Shown here: piece after piece, positions 8,150 to 18,504 of the stretch
Position numbering within the stretch: the first letter of the stretch is position 1
Layout of the letters: each line of letters opens with the position of its first letter
NCBI RefSeq assembly: GCF_017565405.1
Contig: NZ_JAGEKR010000007.1
Span: forward strand, 62,001 to 126,000
From: Allobranchiibius sp. CTAmp26
GTDB taxonomy: Bacteria; Actinomycetota; Actinomycetes; Actinomycetales; Dermatophilaceae
Direction: 5' to 3'
Length of the DNA stretch: 64,000 nt
Program-made: the position numbers and the translations under genes
Notes under the pieces: generated by a model
Databases searched by the model: none
What the model saw: the letters and a program-made list of their open reading frames with translations, nothing else
What the model was told of the DNA's origin: nothing

Positions 8150-8611
8150 TCAGAGCGTCGCGAGCGCCTCGTGGAACCCGCTGAAGTCGCGCGCCTCGCC
8201 CGGCCCGTTGACCAAAGTCCACCGCACGACACCGTCGGTGTCGATGAGGAACGTGCCCCGGATCGCCAGCCCGGCCGGCTCCAGGAAGACGTCGTACGCG
8301 CGTGCCACCTCGCCGTGCGGCCAGAAGTCGGACAGCAGCGGGAACGTGTAGCCCTGGTCGTCGGCCCAGGCGCGCTGGGTGTACATCGGGTCGCAGGAGA
8401 TGCCCACGACCTGGACGTCGGGGTTGACGAACCGGGAGATGTCGTCGCGGATCTCGCACAGCTCGCCGGTGCAGATTCCCGAGAACGCGAAGGGGTAGAA
8501 CACGAGCAGCACGGCGCGGTCGGCGTGCAGGGACGCCAGGGAGGTGTCCTGGCCGAACTGGTCCTTGAGGGTGAAGTCCGGAGCCTTCGACCCGACAGCG
8601 GGGTGGCTCAT
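8150..8611 (-). CDS. ahpE: AhpE-type peroxiredoxin
   Basis: 153 residues, thioredoxin fold. The peroxidatic Cys47 is in YPFAFSGICTGELC, matching the AhpE P-x3-(T/S)-x2-C motif, with the conserved Arg further on (YTQRAW and IRGTFLID regions). A second Cys at 52 makes a C-x4-C pair like that of BCP peroxiredoxins. It should reduce peroxides or peroxynitrite in the cytoplasm. ATG 8611 overlaps the stop of the DUF3052 gene by 4 nt (ATGA). The order DUF3052-ahpE, divergent from aceE, is the same as in mycobacteria. Confidence 0.92.
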   Translation of the reverse strand: MSHPAVGSKAPDFTLKDQFGQDTSLASLHADRAVLLVFYPFAFSGICTGELCEIRDDISRFVNPDVQVVGISCDPMYTQRAWADDQGYTFPLLSDFWPHGEVARAYDVFLEPAGLAIRGTFLIDTDGVVRWTLVNGPGEARDFSGFHEALATL

Positions 8612-9027
8612 CGCTGCTTCGCCGTCCCGCCCTGGACCAGCTTGGTCGCGATCCACTCGACACCGGCCTTCACCGGCGCCGAGGCCTTCAGGCCCGCGGT
8701 CTGCGCTGCCTCCTCGATGTCCGCCGGCTCGACCGTGTCCGGGTGCCCGCTGCGCGGCGACAGCAGCACGACGAACCCCTTGTCCGCCAGGCCGGACAGG
8801 GCGTCGACGCAGTCGTCGATCAGGTCCCCGTCGCCCTCGCGCCACCAGAGCAGCACAGCGTCGACCACACCGTCGAAGTCCTCGTCCTCGATCTGCGAGC
8901 CGATGACCGCCTCGACGGCTTCGCGGAAGCCCTCGTCAGCGTCGTCGTCCCAGCCGATCTCCTGCACGATCTGTCCGTCGGCGAATCCGAGGCGTCCGCT
9001 CAGCGTCGCCTCTCCATCTCGGTCCAC
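8608..9027 (-). CDS. DUF3052 family protein
   Basis: 139 residues, acidic. Family blocks are RLGFADGQIVQEIGWDDD and LLWWREGDGDLIDD. Function is unknown, but it is conserved next to ahpE and aceE across actinobacteria. I chose GTG 9027 (VDRDGEATLSG) because GAAAGGACG precedes it at good spacing; a GTG at 9081 in the same frame would add 18 poorly conserved residues and has no clear ribosome site. Translationally coupled to ahpE. Confidence 0.82.
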   Translation of the reverse strand: MDRDGEATLSGRLGFADGQIVQEIGWDDDADEGFREAVEAVIGSQIEDEDFDGVVDAVLLWWREGDGDLIDDCVDALSGLADKGFVVLLSPRSGHPDTVEPADIEEAAQTAGLKASAPVKAGVEWIATKLVQGGTAKQR

Positions 9028-9268
9028 AGCCGTCCTTTCTGCGCCGGCCCCGGGGGGCCCGCTGTCGGTGATGTCCTGCACGGTTCGGGGATGTCGCGGC
9101 TAAGTCCACCTGCAACTGCCAGCATTTGCAACCGATCCGCGATCCCGCATCGGCTCCACCCGCCCAGATAGCCCCTACCCGCTCGTACCCGAAAGTAACC
9201 GACCGCGGTTCGCAGCGGGCGACCGCGCAGGTAGAAGATGTCCGGTACGCACATGAGAGGAGCCACTC

Positions 9269-12031
9269 GTGGCACGCGAAGAAACGGGCCCGATCCTGAA
9301 CGGGATCCCCAGCCAGTTGCCGGACATCGATCCCGAAGAGACAGCCGAGTGGCTGGATTCGCTGGACGCGGTGATCGACCAGGGCGGGCAGGCCCGAGCA
9401 CGCTACGTGATGCTCAAGATGCTGGAGCGCGCCCGCGAGCGTCAGATCGGGGTGCCGTCGTTGACGGCGACCGACTACATCAACACCATCCCCGCCGAGT
9501 CCGAGCCGTGGTTCCCCGGCGACGAGGAGGTCGAACGCCGCTACCGCGCGTGGATGCGCTGGAACGCCGCGATCATGGTGCACCGCGCGCAGCGCCCCGA
9601 GGTCGGCGTGGGCGGTCACATCTCGACGTACGCCTCCGCGGCAACGCTCTACGAGGTCGGCTTCAACCACTTCTTCCGCGGCAAGGACCACCCCGGCGGC
9701 GGCGACCAGATCTTCATCCAGGGCCACGCCTCGCCGGGCATCTACGCCCGCGCGTACCTCGAGGGACGCCTCACGGAGGACCAGCTCGACGGGTTCCGGC
9801 AGGAGCAGTCCCACCGGGTCGACGGGCGTCGGATGGGTCTGCCCTCCTACCCGCACCCTCGCAACATGCCGGGGTTCTGGGAGTTCCCGACGGTGTCGAT
9901 GGGCATCGGCCCGATGAACGCCATCCACCAGGCGCAGTTCAACCGCTACCTGCACGGTCGCGGCCTGAAGGACACCAGCCAGCAGCACGTCTGGGCCTAC
10001 CTGGGCGACGGCGAGATGGACGAGCCGGAGTCGCGCGGGCTGCTGCAGTTGGCCGCCGTGGAGGGGCTGGACAACCTCACCTTCGTCATCAACTGCAACC
10101 TGCAGCGGCTCGACGGACCGGTGCGCGGCAACGGCAAGATCATCCAGGAGCTGGAGTCGTTCTTCCGCGGCGCCGGATGGAACGTCATCAAGTGCATCTG
10201 GGGCCGCGGGTGGGACACCCTGCTCGGCGCGGACCGCGACGGCGCGCTCGTGCACCTAATGAACACCACGCCGGACGGGGACTACCAGACCTTCCGCGCC
10301 AACGACGGCGCCTACGTGCGCGAGCACTTCTTCGGCCGCGACCCGCGCACCCGCGACATGGTCAAGGACTGGTCCGACGAGGACATCTGGTGGAAGCTCA
10401 AGCGCGGCGGCCACGACTACCGCAAGGTGTACGCCGCGTACCGGGCCGCCATGGAGCACCACGGCCAGCCGACGGTGATCCTGGCCCACACCATCAAGGG
10501 CTACTCGCTCGGCACCCACTTCGCCGGCCGCAACGCCACGCACCAGATGAAGAAGCTGGCCCTGGACGACCTGAAGACCTTCCGCGACTCGCTCGAGATT
10601 CCGGTGTCGGACCAGCAGCTGGAGGACAACCCCTACCTGCCGCCGTACTACCACCCCGGCGAGAAGGACCCAGCGATCGAGTATCTGCGCGAACGGCGTA
10701 CGAAGCTCGGCGGCGGAGTGCCGAGCCGGCGCACCGAGGGCATCTCGCTCAAACTGCCTGGCGACAGCGCCTACGCGTCCTCGAAGAAGGGGTCGGGCAA
10801 ACAGCAGATCGCCACGACGATGGCGTTCGTCCGCGGACTGCGAGACCTGATGCGGGACAAGGACTTCGGCAAGCACATCGTGCCGATCATCCCCGACGAG
10901 GCACGCACGTTCGGGATGGACAGCTTCTTCCCGACGGCGAAGATCTACAACCCGCACGGGCAGAACTACACCTCCGTGGACGCCGAGCTGATGCTGGCCT
11001 ACAAGGAGGCCACCGACGGCCAGATCCTGCACCTCGGCATCAACGAGGGCGGCTCGGTCGCGGCGTTCACCGCGGTCGGCACGTCGTACGCCACGCACGG
11101 CATCCCGATGGTGCCGATCTACGTCTTCTACTCGATGTTCGGCTTCCAGCGCACGGCCGACTTCATCTGGGCCGCCGCGGACCAGATGGCGCGCGGATTC
11201 CTCATCGGCGCGACCGCCGGTCGCACCACGCTGACCGGCGAGGGGCTGCAGCACGCCGACGGGCACTCGCTGCTGCTGGCGTCGACGAATCCCGCTGTCA
11301 TCGCTTACGATCCGGCGTTCGCGTACGAGACATCGCACATCATGCAGGACGGCATCCGCCGCATGTTCGGTGACAATCCCGAGAACGTCATCTACTACCT
11401 CACGGTCTACAACGAGCCGATGCAGCAGCCGGCGGAGCCCGAGGACGTGGACGTCGAGGGGATCCTGCGCGGGATGCACCGGATCGCCGACGGCAGCTCC
11501 GACGGTGTCGGCGACGACGCCCCGCGCGTGCAGCTGCTCGCCTCCGGTGTCGGTGTGCCGTGGGCGCTCGAGGCGCAGCAGCTGCTGAAGGACGACTTCG
11601 GCGTCGTGGCCGACGTGTGGTCGGTGACCTCGTGGAACGAACTGCGCCGTGACGGCCTCGACTGCGACGAGCACTCGTTCCTGCACCCCGAGGAGGAACG
11701 CCGCGTCCCCTACGTCACCCGGCGCCTGCAGGACGCCCCGGGGCCGATCATCGCGGTCTCGGACTGGATGCGTGCGGTGCAGGACCAGATCGGCCAGTGG
11801 GTCCCGGGCGACTACGTCACCCTGGGCGCCGACGGGTTCGGCTTCAGCGACACCCGCCAGGCGGCGCGCCGCTTCTTCCACATCGACGGTCCGTCGATGG
11901 CGGTGCGGGCGCTGCAGGCCCTCGCCGACCGCGGCGAGATCGACGCGTCCAAGGCGCGCGAGGCCGCCGAGAAGTACCGGCTGCTCGACGTGACGGCCGG
12001 GGCGTCCGGCAACGCGGGCGGCGAGGCCTGA
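9269..12031 (+). CDS. aceE: Pyruvate dehydrogenase E1 component, homodimeric type
   Basis: 920 residues, the normal length of homodimeric AceE. It holds the thiamine-diphosphate motif ([10 protein letters not shown] ending in [17 protein letters not shown]), EARTFGMDS and [11 protein letters not shown], all typical of bacterial AceE. It decarboxylates pyruvate and passes the acetyl group to lipoyl-E2, feeding acetyl-CoA to the fatty acid genes downstream. GTG 9269 follows AGAGGAG. It diverges from DUF3052-ahpE, leaving a 240-nt shared control region, and ends in a strong bidirectional hairpin. Confidence 0.97.
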   Translation: MAREETGPILNGIPSQLPDIDPEETAEWLDSLDAVIDQGGQARARYVMLKMLERARERQIGVPSLTATDYINTIPAESEPWFPGDEEVERRYRAWMRWNAAIMVHRAQRPEVGVGGHISTYASAATLYEVGFNHFFRGKDHPGGGDQIFIQGHASPGIYARAYLEGRLTEDQLDGFRQEQSHRVDGRRMGLPSYPHPRNMPGFWEFPTVSMGIGPMNAIHQAQFNRYLHGRGLKDTSQQHVWAYLGDGEMDEPESRGLLQLAAVEGLDNLTFVINCNLQRLDGPVRGNGKIIQELESFFRGAGWNVIKCIWGRGWDTLLGADRDGALVHLMNTTPDGDYQTFRANDGAYVREHFFGRDPRTRDMVKDWSDEDIWWKLKRGGHDYRKVYAAYRAAMEHHGQPTVILAHTIKGYSLGTHFAGRNATHQMKKLALDDLKTFRDSLEIPVSDQQLEDNPYLPPYYHPGEKDPAIEYLRERRTKLGGGVPSRRTEGISLKLPGDSAYASSKKGSGKQQIATTMAFVRGLRDLMRDKDFGKHIVPIIPDEARTFGMDSFFPTAKIYNPHGQNYTSVDAELMLAYKEATDGQILHLGINEGGSVAAFTAVGTSYATHGIPMVPIYVFYSMFGFQRTADFIWAAADQMARGFLIGATAGRTTLTGEGLQHADGHSLLLASTNPAVIAYDPAFAYETSHIMQDGIRRMFGDNPENVIYYLTVYNEPMQQPAEPEDVDVEGILRGMHRIADGSSDGVGDDAPRVQLLASGVGVPWALEAQQLLKDDFGVVADVWSVTSWNELRRDGLDCDEHSFLHPEEERRVPYVTRRLQDAPGPIIAVSDWMRAVQDQIGQWVPGDYVTLGADGFGFSDTRQAARRFFHIDGPSMAVRALQALADRGEIDASKAREAAEKYRLLDVTAGASGNAGGEA

Positions 12032-12054
12032 TCGGTCTTTTGTCGCACACGTGA

Positions 12055-12120
12055 CGGTGGCTCAGATACGCCCGAGAGGCACAGGCCGACCTGTGCCTCT
12101 CGGTCCCGACTGAGCCACCG
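12055..12120. terminator. Bidirectional terminator between aceE and the GDPD gene
   Basis: A perfect 14-bp stem, CCGAGAGGCACAGG (12072-12085) with CCTGTGCCTCTCGG (12090-12103), loop CCGA, sits inside an outer 11-bp stem CGGTGGCTCAG/CTGAGCCACCG (12055-12065 and 12110-12120). It lies between two convergent genes and should stop transcription both ways. Confidence 0.85.
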
Positions 12121-12133
12121 TGCGCACGCAGTG

Positions 12134-13183
12134 TCAGGACGGCAGGCGGCTGAGCATCTCGTCGCGGGCGAGGACGGCGAGGTCTGGCTGGTCGCAGATC
12201 AACGCGTCGACGCCGGCGCGCAGGAACCGGCGCATCTCTCCGAGGACGTCGCCCCAGTCCGCCTCGCGCCCGCCGCGCCGCATGTCCTCGGCGAGGAAGG
12301 CGTTCTCGGCGCGGAAGGTCCACACGTGCACCAGCAGTCCGGCGGCGTGCGCGTCGCGGACCAGACGACTCGGCATCCCGAGCGTGCCGTCGGTTCGTCG
12401 CGGGAAGACGCGTGCCTTGCCCGGCCCCACTCCGTCGATCCAGGTCGACAGCAGCTTGAGTCCGCGGGCGGACAAGAGCTCGTCGTAGGTGCCCTTGTGC
12501 GCGCCACTGCCGAAACCGGGCGGCACCCCGCCGTTCTCCAGCAGGAAGATCAGCGGCAGCGTGACGCCGAGCTCGTCGCGCAGGCGGATCAGACTGTGCA
12601 GCTCGAAGGACTGCAGGTAGGCCGGCACGCTGCCGTCCACCGCGCCGCCCCGCCGCAACCCGTCGAGCACGGCGCGCTCCATGTCCATCCCCATCGCTCG
12701 GTACCGGGACGGGTCCTTCAGTTCCACGCTCAGACCGATCTCGCGACCGAGCTCCCGCGACACCTGAGCGCGTACGCGGAGGAGGTCGTCGAAGGAGGCC
12801 ACCCGGCACCGGCCGTGGTAGATCGTGTTCGACGGTCGTAGCTGAGCGAGTCGCTCGGTCGCCCACAGGGTCCCGATCTCGGCGAGCGTGAAGTCCTCGG
12901 CGAACCAGCCGGTCGCCTCGCTCTCCCCCACCCGGCGCGTCGTACGCCGGTCGGCGAACTCGGCCCGGGTCGCCACGTCCGTCGTCCGGGAAAGCTCCGG
13001 CTCGTGGCGGCAGATCAGCTGCCCGTCGGAGGTCATCACGAGGTCCGGCTCCAGGGAGTCCGCGCCGAGACGGGCGGCCAGCAGATAGGACTCCACGGTG
13101 TGTTCGGGCCGGTATCCGCAGGCTCCGCGGTGACCGACGATGAGAGGTTCACGTCCACCGGCGCGGCCGGCCTCGAGGCTCAT
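12134..13183 (-). CDS. Glycerophosphodiester phosphodiesterase
   Basis: 349 residues, GDPD family TIM barrel. Catalytic and metal features are HRGACGYRPEHT (both catalytic His, Glu), SLEPDLVMTSDG, and RHEPEL; later SVELKDPSRY and VHVWTFRAENAFL fit the family. No signal peptide is evident, so it is probably cytoplasmic. It would release sn-glycerol-3-phosphate from lipid-derived diesters. Single gene, divergent from the FasR-like regulator and convergent with aceE. Confidence 0.9.
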   Translation of the reverse strand: MSLEAGRAGGREPLIVGHRGACGYRPEHTVESYLLAARLGADSLEPDLVMTSDGQLICRHEPELSRTTDVATRAEFADRRTTRRVGESEATGWFAEDFTLAEIGTLWATERLAQLRPSNTIYHGRCRVASFDDLLRVRAQVSRELGREIGLSVELKDPSRYRAMGMDMERAVLDGLRRGGAVDGSVPAYLQSFELHSLIRLRDELGVTLPLIFLLENGGVPPGFGSGAHKGTYDELLSARGLKLLSTWIDGVGPGKARVFPRRTDGTLGMPSRLVRDAHAAGLLVHVWTFRAENAFLAEDMRRGGREADWGDVLGEMRRFLRAGVDALICDQPDLAVLARDEMLSRLPS

Positions 13184-13334
13184 GCCCCCACGCGATCACC
13201 CGCGTACGACGTGCTGGTGGAAGCGACATGCCGCTCCCGTGTCGAGGTCGTGAACGGCGGGCAAACCGGCCCCCCACCGCCCGGTGGGGACCTATCGCGC
13301 CCTGTTATCGAGGTCATACAAATACCCTGGAGGA

Positions 13335-14471
13335 GTGAGCACCCCCACACACCGTCGCCTGGAGCAGCACGCGGGCGAACTGTCGACCGCCGCCGTGCAC
13401 CAGATGGAGGCGTCCTACCAGTGGTACCAGGAGTTGTCGGCGTCCGACCGGTCGTGGGTGGGACTGGTCGCCCAGGCGGGCATCGCGGCGTTCATCTCCT
13501 GGCACAGCGACCAGTCCGAGGCGCCGTCGGTGGCCACCGACGTCTTCGGCAGCGCGCCGCGCGACCTGATGCGCACCGTCACGCTGCGGCAGACCCTCGA
13601 CCTGGTCCGCACCGTGATCGACGTGGTCGAGCAGCATGTCGGCGTGCTCGCGGCACCGGGTGAGGAGATCCGGCTGCGCGAGGCCGTCCTCACCTACTCC
13701 CGGGAGATCGCGTTCGGCGCGGCACAGGTCTACGCCGCCGCGGCGGAGTCCCGCGGCGCCTGGGACGCGCGCCTGGAGTCCCTCGTGGTCGATGCGATCC
13801 TGCGCGGCGAGGCGGATGAGTCGCTGGCCTCCCGGGTGTCCGCCCTCGGCTGGGACGAGGTGCATGACATCGTCGTCGTCGTCGGCACCGCGCCGGCCGG
13901 TCCCGGTGCCGAGACAGTGGATTCGTTACGCCGAGAGGCGCTGCGACGCGATCTGCCACTCCTCGCCGCGGTCCAGCGGCGACGGCTCATCGCGATCATC
14001 GGTGGGGTGGACGATGTCCTCGCCGCTGTCAGCGCGATCACCTCGCAATGGGCCGACGGCCCGGTCGTGATCGGACCCAAGGTGCCGCATCTGTACGCCG
14101 CCGGGCGCAGTGCGCGCGCCGCACTCGCCGGCCAGGGCGCGGCACCGGCGTGGCCCGAGGCTCCGCGCCCGTGCCTCGCGGACGAGCTGCTACCCGAGCG
14201 CGCGCTGGCCGGCGACACCCGCGCACGCCGACGGCTCGTCGACAAGGTGGCGCGCACCATGGCCGACCACCCGGCGTTGTACGAGACGGCCACCGCCTAC
14301 CTCGATCAGGGCAGCCTGGAGGCCACGGCCCGGCTGCTCTTCGTGCACCCCAACACGGTGCGCTACCGCCTCGGACGGATCCACGACCTGACCGACTGCG
14401 ACCTCACCAGGCCACGCGAGGCCTTCACGGTCCGGCTCGCCCTGGCGATCTCGCACCTGCCGGATTTGTAG
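13335..14471 (+). CDS. fasR: FasR-like (PucR-family) activator of fatty acid synthesis genes
   Basis: 378 residues. The C-terminus carries the PucR-type helix-turn-helix (ATARLLFVHPNTVRYRLGRI then AFTVRLALAISHL); the N-terminal part has SWVGLVAQAGIAAFISW, typical of the regulator encoded just before fabD in actinobacteria. In Streptomyces coelicolor this ortholog, FasR, activates fabD-fabH-acpP-fabF. GTG 13335 has GGAGG almost touching it; a CATACAAAT stretch just upstream could be a -10, so a very short leader is possible. A GTG at 13284 would add 17 unconserved residues. Confidence 0.85.
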   Translation: MSTPTHRRLEQHAGELSTAAVHQMEASYQWYQELSASDRSWVGLVAQAGIAAFISWHSDQSEAPSVATDVFGSAPRDLMRTVTLRQTLDLVRTVIDVVEQHVGVLAAPGEEIRLREAVLTYSREIAFGAAQVYAAAAESRGAWDARLESLVVDAILRGEADESLASRVSALGWDEVHDIVVVVGTAPAGPGAETVDSLRREALRRDLPLLAAVQRRRLIAIIGGVDDVLAAVSAITSQWADGPVVIGPKVPHLYAAGRSARAALAGQGAAPAWPEAPRPCLADELLPERALAGDTRARRRLVDKVARTMADHPALYETATAYLDQGSLEATARLLFVHPNTVRYRLGRIHDLTDCDLTRPREAFTVRLALAISHLPDL

Positions 14472-14549
14472 CAATCCTCTAAAACCAGCCGGTCAACTTG
14501 GTCCGATGGGCACCCAGGCGCCCGGCGCCTGTCGCGGCACGATGAACGG

Positions 14550-15734
14550 GTGCTAGCGATCGTGTGCCCCGGACAAGGCTCGCAGACCCCAGGTTTCCTC
14601 GCCCCATGGCTGGAGGTGCCCGGGTTCCCCGAACGGCTCGCGTGGCTCTCCGCGGTGGCCGGGATGGACCTGGTGGCGCACGGGACCACCTCCGACGCCG
14701 AGACCATCAAGGACACCGCGGTCGCCCAGCCGCTGATCGTGGGGTCCGGGCTGCTGTCGCTGCTCGCGCTCTTCGAGCACCCCGCCGACGGTTTCCGCCT
14801 GGTCGGCGCGGGTGCCGGGCACTCGGTCGGCGAGATCACCGCCGCCGCGGCGGCCGGCGTCCTCTCCGCGGAGCAGGCGATGGTCTTCGTCCGCGAGCGT
14901 GGTGCCGCGATGGCGCAGGCCAGCGCCGTACGACCGACCGGCATGAGTGCGGTCCTCGGGGGTGACCCGGACGAGGTGCGCGCGTCGCTCGACCAGCACG
15001 GACTGACCGCCGCGAACATCAACGCCGCGGGCCAGGTCGTCGCTGCAGGCACCCTCGAGCAGCTCGGCGAGCTCAAGGCCGCACCGCCCGCTAAGGCGCG
15101 CGTGATGCCGCTGCAGGTCGCAGGCGCGTTCCACACCCAGCACATGGCCTCGGCCGTCGACCGCCTGGCGCACCTCGCCAGCGCGATCTCGACGCACGAC
15201 TCACGAATCCCGTTGGTGAGCAACAAGGACGGCCAGGTCGTGCACCAGGGCCGCGAGGTGCTCGGCCGGATCGTGTCCCAGGTGCGCAACCCCGTCCGCT
15301 GGGACCTCACCATGGACACGTTGGCGTCGATGGGCGTCACCGGACTCATCGAGATCCCGCCGGCGGGCACGCTCGTCGGCCTGGCCAAGCGAGGGATGCC
15401 GGGTGTCGAGACGCTCGCGCTGAAGACCCCCGACGACATCGACAAGGCGATCCGGATGGTCGGTGAGCACGGCGAACCCCACGACGGTGGCATCGCGCCG
15501 TCCTGGCGACTCGTGATCTCCCCCAGCAAGGGCACCGTGTCGCTCGACACCAGCGCGGTCGGCACGACCGTGCACCCCGGCGACACGATCGCGCAGGTCT
15601 CGACCCTGCGTGACAGCCACCCGGTGCTCTCGCCGCACGGCGGTCAGGTCGTCGAATGGCTGGCCGAGGACGGCGACCCGGTCGCGCCCGGTCAACCCCT
15701 GCTGCGTCTGCACCCGACGGAGTCCTCCCGATGA
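14550..15734 (+). CDS. fabD: Malonyl-CoA:ACP transacylase with lipoyl-like C-terminal extension
   Basis: 394 residues. Residues 1-305 form the acyltransferase domain, with GHSVG holding catalytic Ser92 and AGAFHTQHM holding His195. Residues 318-390 form an extra small beta domain resembling a biotinyl/lipoyl carrier fold (PSKGTVSLDTSAVG, then HPGDTIAQV, SPHGGQVVEWLAEDGDPV and GQPLLRL), but the lysine hairpin is replaced by RDSHPVL, so it should not be biotinylated. FabD loads malonate onto ACP. GTG start; the stop overlaps fabH (ATGA). First structural gene of the fab operon. Confidence 0.93.
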   Translation: MLAIVCPGQGSQTPGFLAPWLEVPGFPERLAWLSAVAGMDLVAHGTTSDAETIKDTAVAQPLIVGSGLLSLLALFEHPADGFRLVGAGAGHSVGEITAAAAAGVLSAEQAMVFVRERGAAMAQASAVRPTGMSAVLGGDPDEVRASLDQHGLTAANINAAGQVVAAGTLEQLGELKAAPPAKARVMPLQVAGAFHTQHMASAVDRLAHLASAISTHDSRIPLVSNKDGQVVHQGREVLGRIVSQVRNPVRWDLTMDTLASMGVTGLIEIPPAGTLVGLAKRGMPGVETLALKTPDDIDKAIRMVGEHGEPHDGGIAPSWRLVISPSKGTVSLDTSAVGTTVHPGDTIAQVSTLRDSHPVLSPHGGQVVEWLAEDGDPVAPGQPLLRLHPTESSR

Positions 15735-16810
15735 GCACCGTCGCCAAGGGCACCGGCACGCTGCAGGCGCCGGTCGGTGCGCGGTACGCCGGGATGCTCG
15801 GCGTCGGCGGCTACCGCCCCGAGCGGGTCGTCACCAACGACGAGGTCTGCACCTGGATCGACTCCACCGACGCCTGGATCCGCGAGCGGACCGGCATCGT
15901 CTCCCGCCGCTGGGCCGCCGGGGAGGAGACGGTCATCGACATGGCGGAGCATGCCGCCGGTCCGGCACTGGAGATGGCCGGCATCACCGCGGACCGGCTG
16001 AGCGCGGTCATCGTCGCGACCGTGACCCACACCATGCAGACACCCGCCGCCGCACCGATCCTCGCCACTCGTCTCGGCGCGAAGGACGCGGCCGCCTTCG
16101 ACATCTCGGCCGCGTGCGCCGGCTACTGCCACGGCATCTCGCTCGCCTCGGACATGGTGCGCGGCGGAAGCGCCGAGTACGTCCTGGTGGTCGGCGTGGA
16201 GAAGCTCTCCGACATCACCGACAAACGCGACCGCGGCTCGGCGTTCATCTTCGCCGACGGGGCGGGCGCCGCGGTGATCGGCCCGTCGGACACCCCGGGC
16301 ATCGGCCCGACCGTGTGGGGCTCGGACGGGGAGAAGTGGGAAGCCATCTCGCAGCGCGTCCCGTGGGACAAGATCGTCGCGCTGCAGGAGGAGGAGGCCG
16401 CCACCGGCAAGCCGGCCGACTGGGTCGCCGCCGGTGCGATCGACGCCACGGAAGCCTCGACGCTGAAGATGGCCGGCCAGACCGTCTTCCGGTGGGCCGT
16501 CTGGTCGATGGCACCGGTCGCCCAGCAGGCCATCGAGGCAGCGGGCATCACCGCCGCCGACCTGGACGCGTTCATCCCGCACCAGGCCAACATGCGCATC
16601 ACCGACGCGATGATCAAGCAGCTCAAGCTGCCCGCGGACATCCCGGTGGCGCGCGACATCGCTGAGACCGGCAACACCTCCGCGGCCTCGATCCCGCTGG
16701 CCATCGAACGGATGCTGCGCGAGCAGGAGGTGCCGCGGGGCGGACTCGCCCTGCAGATCGGCTTCGGCGCCGGCCTGGCGTACGCCGCACAGGTCGTCCG
16801 GCTGCCCTAG
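15731..16810 (+). CDS. fabH: Beta-ketoacyl-ACP synthase III
   Basis: 359 residues. The catalytic triad is visible: Cys129 in SAACAGY, His284 in PHQANMRI and Asn315 in GNTSAAS. It condenses an acyl-CoA primer with malonyl-ACP to start fatty acid chains; actinobacterial FabH often prefers branched primers. The ATG overlaps the fabD stop by 4 nt, so translation is coupled. Confidence 0.96.
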   Translation: MSTVAKGTGTLQAPVGARYAGMLGVGGYRPERVVTNDEVCTWIDSTDAWIRERTGIVSRRWAAGEETVIDMAEHAAGPALEMAGITADRLSAVIVATVTHTMQTPAAAPILATRLGAKDAAAFDISAACAGYCHGISLASDMVRGGSAEYVLVVGVEKLSDITDKRDRGSAFIFADGAGAAVIGPSDTPGIGPTVWGSDGEKWEAISQRVPWDKIVALQEEEAATGKPADWVAAGAIDATEASTLKMAGQTVFRWAVWSMAPVAQQAIEAAGITAADLDAFIPHQANMRITDAMIKQLKLPADIPVARDIAETGNTSAASIPLAIERMLREQEVPRGGLALQIGFGAGLAYAAQVVRLP

Positions 16811-16909
16811 GCCGCCCACAGGTACCAACAGACACCCGAGGCTCGGCGGGAAATCCGGGTCAGCCCAGATGAAAACCGTTGTAGCACAGCCAAATCAAAG
16901 GAGAACAGC

Positions 16910-17158
16910 ATGGCGCAAGACGAGCAGCAGGTCCTGTCCGGACTCGCCGAGATCGTCAACGAGGAGACCGGGGTGGACGCGGCCGACGTACAGCCGGACA
17001 AGTCCTTCACCGAGGACCTCGACATCGACTCGCTGTCGATGATGACGATCGTGGTCAACGCCGAGGAGAAGTTCGGCGTGACCATCCCCGACGACGAGGT
17101 CAAGAACCTCACCACCGTCGGCGACGCCGTGAAGTACATCCAGACCGCCCAGGGCTGA
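16910..17158 (+). CDS. acpP: Acyl carrier protein
   Basis: 82 residues, acidic four-helix carrier. The phosphopantetheine attachment site is Ser41 in DIDSLSM, followed by the recognition helix VNAEEKFGVTIPDDEV. The start follows AAAGGAGA at ideal spacing, the strongest ribosome site in this operon, fitting the high ACP level a cell needs. A hairpin follows it at 17170. Confidence 0.97.
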   Translation: MAQDEQQVLSGLAEIVNEETGVDAADVQPDKSFTEDLDIDSLSMMTIVVNAEEKFGVTIPDDEVKNLTTVGDAVKYIQTAQG

Positions 17159-17169
17159 CCCACGACCTT

Positions 17170-17200
17170 CCGGGTGGCCCGTCGTCGACGGGCCACCCGG
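17170..17200 (+). terminator. Attenuator-like hairpin after acpP
   Basis: CCGGGTGGCCCGTC (17170-17183) and GACGGGCCACCCGG (17187-17200) make a perfect 14-bp stem with a 3-nt loop, 11 nt after the acpP stop. No T tract follows. Because fabF is only 60 nt further on, it may partly stop transcription or protect acpP mRNA, raising ACP over FabF. Confidence 0.7.
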
Positions 17201-17259
17201 ACCGGTCGCACCCTTCGAGCGGCTTTCGAGCAGCACTGACCTTCAAGGAGTTTCATCCC

Positions 17260-18503
<1,244 letters not shown>

Positions 18504-18504
<1 letters not shown>

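Noticed and set aside
8936-11881. Long minus-strand open frames opposite aceE
   Set aside because: They lie fully antisense to a certain gene, have skewed composition and match no family.
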